A DNA stretch of 16,998 nucleotides from Chloroflexota bacterium (GTDB lineage Bacteria > Chloroflexota > Dehalococcoidia > UBA2979): assembly GCA_947446155.1 (NCBI GenBank), contig CANFFZ010000042.1:1-16998 (forward strand), in the 5' to 3' direction. Of the stretch, positions 14,000 to 16,998 are shown piece by piece. Made by a program: the position numbers and the translations under genes. Numbering within the stretch: the stretch's first letter is position 1; every line of letters starts with the position of its first letter. Under the pieces are notes generated by a model that had not been told where the DNA came from, made no database searches, and worked only from the letters and a program-made list of their open reading frames with translations.

Positions 14000-14860
14000 T
14001 CAGGCGTCCTGGCCGGGAGACAGTTGGGCGATCCGATCGGCGAGGGCGAGCGCGCCGATCTCGCGGAGGGCGGCTGCCGCGCGCTGCCAGTCGGGCGTGC
14101 CGGTGGGCGGGAGTGAGACAGGGACGTCAGGGCGCATCTGCACGACATCGCGGAAGGTCAGGACCAGTCCGGCTTCGGACGGGCGGCCCCATACTCGCAG
14201 GACCTCATCGAGTGTGCCGTGCTTCAAGAGCAGGGCGGCTGCGGTCTTCGGGCCGATCCCTCGAGCGCCCGGGATGCGGTCCGAGGCGTCGCCGCTGAGT
14301 GCCTTGAAGGCAACGACCTGCTCGGGGAGGACGCCCATGCGTTCGACCACCTCGAGGGGACCGATCCGATCGATCAGGCTTGCGCCTCGTCGGGGGTTGA
14401 GGACGGTCACGTGGTCGGAGACGAGTTGGTAGGCGTCGCGGTCGTTGGTGAGCAGCAGACAAATGCCGCCTCGCGCGACCTCGACTGCCGCGGCAGCCGC
14501 CATCAGGTCGTCCGCCTCGAAGCCAGCCTCGCGGGCGACGCCGAAGCCGAAGGCGGTGCAAAGGGCAGGGAGCGCCTCCAACTGATCGAGTATCTCGGTG
14601 TCGAACTCCCGCCCGTTCTGGTACTGCGGCCACAGGGCATGGCGGTAGGTGCTGACGCTGAGCGTGTCCCAGGCGACAAACACGCCACGCGGCTGCTCGT
14701 TCGCCCACACCGCTACGAGCATGTTGACGAAGCCGACGATCGCGTTGATGGGCTCCCCCGTCGGGCTCACGACGGTCTTCGGCGTCGAGTGGTACGCGCG
14801 ATGCGTCAGGTTGTCACCGTCGACGATCAGGAGCGGGCGTTCCGAGTGATCCTCATGCAT
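14000..14860 (-). CDS. Stand-alone 5'-3' exonuclease / flap-nuclease-type protein (PolA N-domain-like)
   Basis: A 286-aa relative of the 5'-nuclease domain of DNA polymerase I, which removes flaps or RNA primers using two metal ions. Acidic ligands are in place: LLIVDGDNL (Asp14, Asp16), FVAWD (Asp65), FEADDLMA (Glu115, Asp117, Asp118), TNDRDAYQL (Asp140, Asp142) and LSGDASDRIPG (Asp191, Asp194). The helix-3-turn-helix GARGIGPKTAAALL follows. Arg195 replaces the usual Asn of GDxSDNIPG. No polymerase or 3'-exonuclease domain follows, so it is a free-standing nuclease like ExoIX (Xni) or phage 5'-exonucleases. ATG 14860 lacks a Shine-Dalgarno but has CATAAT 6 nt before it, suggesting a leaderless mRNA. 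It converges on the selenoprotein gene, 46 nt apart. Confidence 0.9.
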   Translation of the reverse strand: MHEDHSERPLLIVDGDNLTHRAYHSTPKTVVSPTGEPINAIVGFVNMLVAVWANEQPRGVFVAWDTLSVSTYRHALWPQYQNGREFDTEILDQLEALPALCTAFGFGVAREAGFEADDLMAAAAAVEVARGGICLLLTNDRDAYQLVSDHVTVLNPRRGASLIDRIGPLEVVERMGVLPEQVVAFKALSGDASDRIPGARGIGPKTAAALLLKHGTLDEVLRVWGRPSEAGLVLTFRDVVQMRPDVPVSLPPTGTPDWQRAAAALREIGALALADRIAQLSPGQDA

Positions 14861-14866
14861 CGAGCG

Positions 14867-14872
14867 ATTATG
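14867..14872 (-). promoter_or_regulatory. Leaderless-type -10 element for the 5'-nuclease gene
   Basis: On the minus strand CATAAT (5 of 6 to TATAAT) ends exactly 6 nt before ATG 14860. This places the start at the initiation codon. No -35 or Shine-Dalgarno is visible. Confidence 0.5.
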
Positions 14873-14946
14873 CGTCTCCGTGGTCGATCCCGCCTCGGCC
14901 TGCCGGCGACGCCGATGCTCCCCGGACGATGACGATCCTCTCGTCG

Positions 14947-15249
14947 CTAGATCTGGCGGATGGTGAGTGTCTGGCCCGCCGTGGACGAGGCGCGGAGTGA
15001 GATGCCCTCGGATGTGTGGGTGGGGTCATCGACCCACTGGAAGCGCAGGCCACCGCTGTCGTCTGTGCGGGCGAAGATGAACCGATGGCCGCCGGTGTAG
15101 CCGGACCCCGGCAGCAAGAATCCCGGCCCCTCCAGCACCACATGGACGGTGACGCCGGCACACGCGGTGCCGTCCGCTTCCTTCAGCATCGCTAGGAAGG
15201 TCGCACGCTCGCCAAGCGGTGCGGGCGGAGTGTGGGCAGCGAACGGCAC
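14947..15249 (-). CDS. Small hypothetical beta-rich protein, 100 aa
   Basis: No family is recognised. The sequence alternates hydrophobic and polar residues as in a beta-sandwich (GVTVHVVLEGPGFLLPG, HRFIFARTDDSGGLRFQWVDD, ISLRASSTAGQTLTIRQI), reminiscent of bacterial Ig-like domains, but no signal peptide is present. GTG 15249 was chosen because GAGGAG (15258-15263) lies 8 nt upstream; the longer open frame from ATG 15342 would run through the tRNA gene on the other strand. It is 86 nt upstream of the 5'-nuclease gene and may share a transcript with it. Confidence 0.65.
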   Translation of the reverse strand: MPFAAHTPPAPLGERATFLAMLKEADGTACAGVTVHVVLEGPGFLLPGSGYTGGHRFIFARTDDSGGLRFQWVDDPTHTSEGISLRASSTAGQTLTIRQI

Positions 15250-15296
15250 GCGGCGGTCTCCTCGGGCGGCAGGCTCGCCTGCAACGGTGGCTCTGC

Positions 15297-15302
15297 TAGC
15301 AT
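15297..15302 (+). promoter_or_regulatory. Candidate extended -10 promoter of tRNA-Pro
   Basis: TAGCAT preceded by TGC gives an extended -10 pattern (TGnTAnnnT). The start would fall near 15309, leaving a 5' leader of about 6 nt before the tRNA. No -35 match is seen. Confidence 0.4.
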
Positions 15303-15314
15303 CCCGTATACGGT

Positions 15315-15391
15315 CGGGGAGTGGCGCAGTCTGGCAGCGCACCAGTCTGGGGGACTGGGGGTCGTGGGTTCAAATCCCGCCTCCCCGACCA
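15315..15391 (+). tRNA. trnP(ggg): tRNA-Pro (anticodon GGG), CCA encoded
   Basis: Acceptor stem CGGGGAG (15315-15321) pairs with CTCCCCG (15381-15387), then discriminator A and an encoded CCA (15389-15391). The D arm contains AGTCTGGCAGC. The anticodon arm CCAGT-CTGGGGG-ACTGG places GGG at positions 34-36, reading CCC and CCU proline codons. The T arm has GTGGG-TTCAAAT-CCCGC. The C-G first pair and the A73 discriminator are typical proline identity features. It stands alone, not in a tRNA cluster. Confidence 0.97.
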
Positions 15392-15424
15392 TCTTCCCCC
15401 ACACACCAAACTCGAGGAGTGCCT

Positions 15425-15589
15425 GTGAAGCGCGCGTTCGGTGCGCTGGGCACGTTGATTGCTGCTGACGGGTGCGTCGCGGCGATACCGCTGTTCGCCT
15501 CGATCCTCGCGGCGGTGCTCGGGATGCTGACAATCGTGGGGCTGTACGTGCTGCGGCTCGTGCGACGGCGGCGGCCGCCGCAGGGGTAG
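15425..15589 (+). CDS. Small single-span membrane protein, 54 aa
   Basis: GTG 15425 is preceded by GAGGAG (15414-15419) at 5 nt. The product has a short N-terminus (MKRAFGALGTLIAADG), a hydrophobic stretch of about 30 residues (CVAAIPLFASILAAVLGM and onward) and a very basic end RLVRRRRPPQG. That fits a membrane anchor with its C-terminus inside by the positive-inside rule. No family is recognised. It lies 33 nt after tRNA-Pro and 34 nt before a strong terminator, so tRNA and protein may share a transcript. Confidence 0.6.
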   Translation: MKRAFGALGTLIAADGCVAAIPLFASILAAVLGMLTIVGLYVLRLVRRRRPPQG

Positions 15590-15623
15590 CACCCGAGGGA
15601 GCCTCGAAGTCTCGCTCAACAGA

Positions 15624-15651
15624 AAGCGGCGGCTCTTGCGAGCCGCCGCTT
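15624..15651. terminator. Strong, probably bidirectional hairpin terminator
   Basis: AAGCGGCGGCTC (15624-15635) pairs perfectly with GAGCCGCCGCTT (15640-15651) around TTGC, a 12-bp stem. On the plus strand TTCGTTGTCT follows; on the minus strand TTTCTGTT follows. Both are moderately T-rich, so it can serve the 54-aa gene and the leftward substrate-binding protein gene. Confidence 0.8.
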
Positions 15652-15671
15652 CGTTGTCTGCGGTCCGCCTC

Positions 15672-15699
15672 GCCTGCCTCGATGATGTCGAGGGCAGGC
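15672..15699. repeat. Second inverted repeat downstream of the substrate-binding protein gene
   Basis: GCCTGCCTCGA (15672-15682) faces TCGAGGGCAGGC (15688-15699), an 11-bp stem with one bulged base and a 5-nt loop. It is 20 nt past the stop at 15720 on the minus strand. No T-run follows directly; it may protect the 3' end of that mRNA before the terminator at 15624-15651. Confidence 0.5.
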
Positions 15700-15719
15700 A
15701 AGACGGGGTGCTTCAAGTG

Positions 15720-16998
15720 CTAGGCGCGACCGGGGTTCTGGCCCTCGTCGATCCAGACCGAGCGCATCTGGTCGGAGGAGTAGCAGGTGGAACCGCCGGC
15801 GAGGCCGTGCGGGCGGTAGTTCAACATGTAGTTGTGCCAACCGTGCCGCTGGAGAGCCATCGGCCACCAAGCCTGATAGACCTTGTCGTGGATCAGGGTG
15901 TTGATCTGACCGAAGATCTCCTTCTGAGCCTCAGGGTTCGACTCCGCACGCTGCTTGGCGAGCAGCGCGTCGAGCGCCGGGTCCTCGATGGACCCGTAGT
16001 TGAGACCACCTTTAGAGGAGTAGAACGGCGTGAGCCACTGGTCCATGGAGTACGCCGGGGGGCCCCAGAGGACGCCGATGGCGTCCTTGTAGTTGCGGTC
16101 CGACATCAAGGTGACGTGAGTCGGGTTGTCCAGGTCCTTCCAGGTGATCTTGACTTCCTTGAGGCTGTTGTTAATCCCCGGAATCACGATGCCCGTGAAC
16201 TGGTTCTTGTTGTAGTAGGAGGCCAACTCGAAGGTGAGCGGCTTCGCCGCGGTGTAACCCGCAGCCTGCATCATCTTGGAGGCCTCAGCCGGGTTGAACT
16301 GATACCACGGGCCGTTCACCTTCGCCGTCGGGTACTTGTCCAGCCAGAACGCCCACGGCATGGGCGAGTTGGAGTACGGGCCTTCCGGGTTCTGGTTGTC
16401 TCCGCCGTTGTTCGCGAGGTCGAAGTCCTTGCGGTCGAACGCGAGCGACATCGCACGACGGATGCGCTCGTCCTTGAAGATCGGGTTCTTCATCTGAAAC
16501 TGCCAGCCGTTGACGTTGATGCCAGAGGACAACGGGATGGTGGAACCGACCATGTCGTCGCTGTTCTCAGCGAAAACGTCGGCCAGTGTCTTCTTGTCCG
16601 GGGCGCCGTAGTCGAAGTAGTTGTCCGTCTTGAAGCCGGCGCGCAGGGCGTTGGCGTCTTCCTGGACGTAGAACTCGATCGCGTCAACGTACGGGAGGCC
16701 GTTCTCGTAGTAGTCCGGGTTCTTCACGAAGACGGAGCGCTGCTTCTTGGTCCACTCCTTCTGGATGAAGGGGCCGGTACCCATGGCCTTCTCGTTACGC
16801 AGGGTCTCGTTGTCGACGAGTTCCTTCATATACAGCCAGGACCACGCCGCAGTCTCCTTCGGGAAGTCCGGCTTGGGGCCGTTGAGGGTGACCTTCAGCG
16901 TGTACTTGTCCGGCGTCTCGGTCTTTGTGATGTCGGAAAAGACGTCCTTCTGCGAACCCGCGAGGTAGAGCTTGATGCTCTGGGTGACGTCCTCAACG
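15720..16998 (-). CDS. Peptide/oligopeptide ABC transporter substrate-binding protein (SBP family 5), N-terminus outside window
   Basis: The C-terminal 425 residues of an extracytoplasmic DppA/OppA-type binding protein, normally about 550-620 aa and secreted or lipid-anchored. The frame is open to the window edge (VEDVTQSIKLYL onward), so ATG 16829 is internal. Family signatures are GTGPFIQKEW and VKNPDYYENGLPYVDAIEFY, FKDERIRRAMSLAFDRKDF for the conserved domain, and EIFGQINTLIHDKVYQAWWP near the end. Codons are almost uniformly the preferred C/G-ending ones and lysine is common, unlike the Arg/Ala-rich neighbours, which suggests high expression. The ligand cannot be told. Permease and ATPase genes are not in the window. 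Confidence 0.93.
   Translation of the reverse strand, partial: VEDVTQSIKLYLAGSQKDVFSDITKTETPDKYTLKVTLNGPKPDFPKETAAWSWLYMKELVDNETLRNEKAMGTGPFIQKEWTKKQRSVFVKNPDYYENGLPYVDAIEFYVQEDANALRAGFKTDNYFDYGAPDKKTLADVFAENSDDMVGSTIPLSSGINVNGWQFQMKNPIFKDERIRRAMSLAFDRKDFDLANNGGDNQNPEGPYSNSPMPWAFWLDKYPTAKVNGPWYQFNPAEASKMMQAAGYTAAKPLTFELASYYNKNQFTGIVIPGINNSLKEVKITWKDLDNPTHVTLMSDRNYKDAIGVLWGPPAYSMDQWLTPFYSSKGGLNYGSIEDPALDALLAKQRAESNPEAQKEIFGQINTLIHDKVYQAWWPMALQRHGWHNYMLNYRPHGLAGGSTCYSSDQMRSVWIDEGQNPGRA

Noticed and set aside
15250..15342. Longer start (ATG 15342) for the small minus-strand protein
   Set aside because: It would cross the tRNA-Pro gene, while GTG 15249 has a good ribosome binding site.
1..16998. 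CRISPR array, insertion sequence, phage genes, rRNA or riboswitch
   Set aside because: I looked for regular repeats, transposase or integrase motifs, and conserved aptamer sequences in the gaps and saw none. Every intergenic gap is under 300 nt.

Overview
The window is very GC-rich, densely coded bacterial chromosome with no mobile elements, phage genes or CRISPR. Split ADP-forming acyl-CoA synthetase subunits, many TANNNT promoters without a good -35, several probable leaderless genes and a Gram-positive-type SOS box suggest a Chloroflexota bacterium (Dehalococcoidia-like or a relative). This assignment is inference; no rRNA or ribosomal protein gene is present to test it.

Layout. 1-743 (-) is the N-terminal two thirds of a PLP cysteine desulfurase. 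878-1264 (+) is a small conserved protein. 1456-3599 (-) holds the alpha and beta subunits of an NDP-forming acyl-CoA synthetase as a two-gene operon. The divergent control region 3600-3845 carries a promoter for each side and a LexA-type operator on the start site of the rightward one. 3846-13953 (+) is a long rightward run: an unknown 447-aa protein, peptidyl-tRNA hydrolase (pth), transcription-repair coupling factor (mfd), a HAD phosphatase overlapping a GNAT acetyltransferase, an amidohydrolase, a membrane protein with a 256-residue Pro/Ala-rich tail, and a thioredoxin-like protein. 14000-15249 (-) has a stand-alone 5'-3' exonuclease-type protein and a small beta-rich protein. 15315-15391 (+) is tRNA-Pro(GGG), followed by a 54-aa membrane protein and a strong hairpin terminator. 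15720-16998 (-) is the C-terminal part of a peptide/oligopeptide ABC transporter substrate-binding protein.

The main discovery is at 13375-13953. A conventional reading gives a 146-residue orphan ORF starting at 13513. The same frame continues upstream through one TGA (13468-13470) to a GTG at 13375, and the extra residues restore a thioredoxin-type strand and a redox motif in which TGA stands for the first Cys: Sec-Leu-Pro-Cys. A stem-loop with a GU-containing apical loop begins just downstream of the TGA, at the spacing used by bacterial SECIS elements. I read this as an unannotated UxxC selenoprotein, directly behind the membrane protein gene.

A second signal is a TGGACA-17 nt-TATGTT promoter with a GAAC-N4-GTTC box over its predicted start site. 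It implies that the uncharacterised 447-aa protein upstream of pth and mfd may belong to the DNA-damage response.
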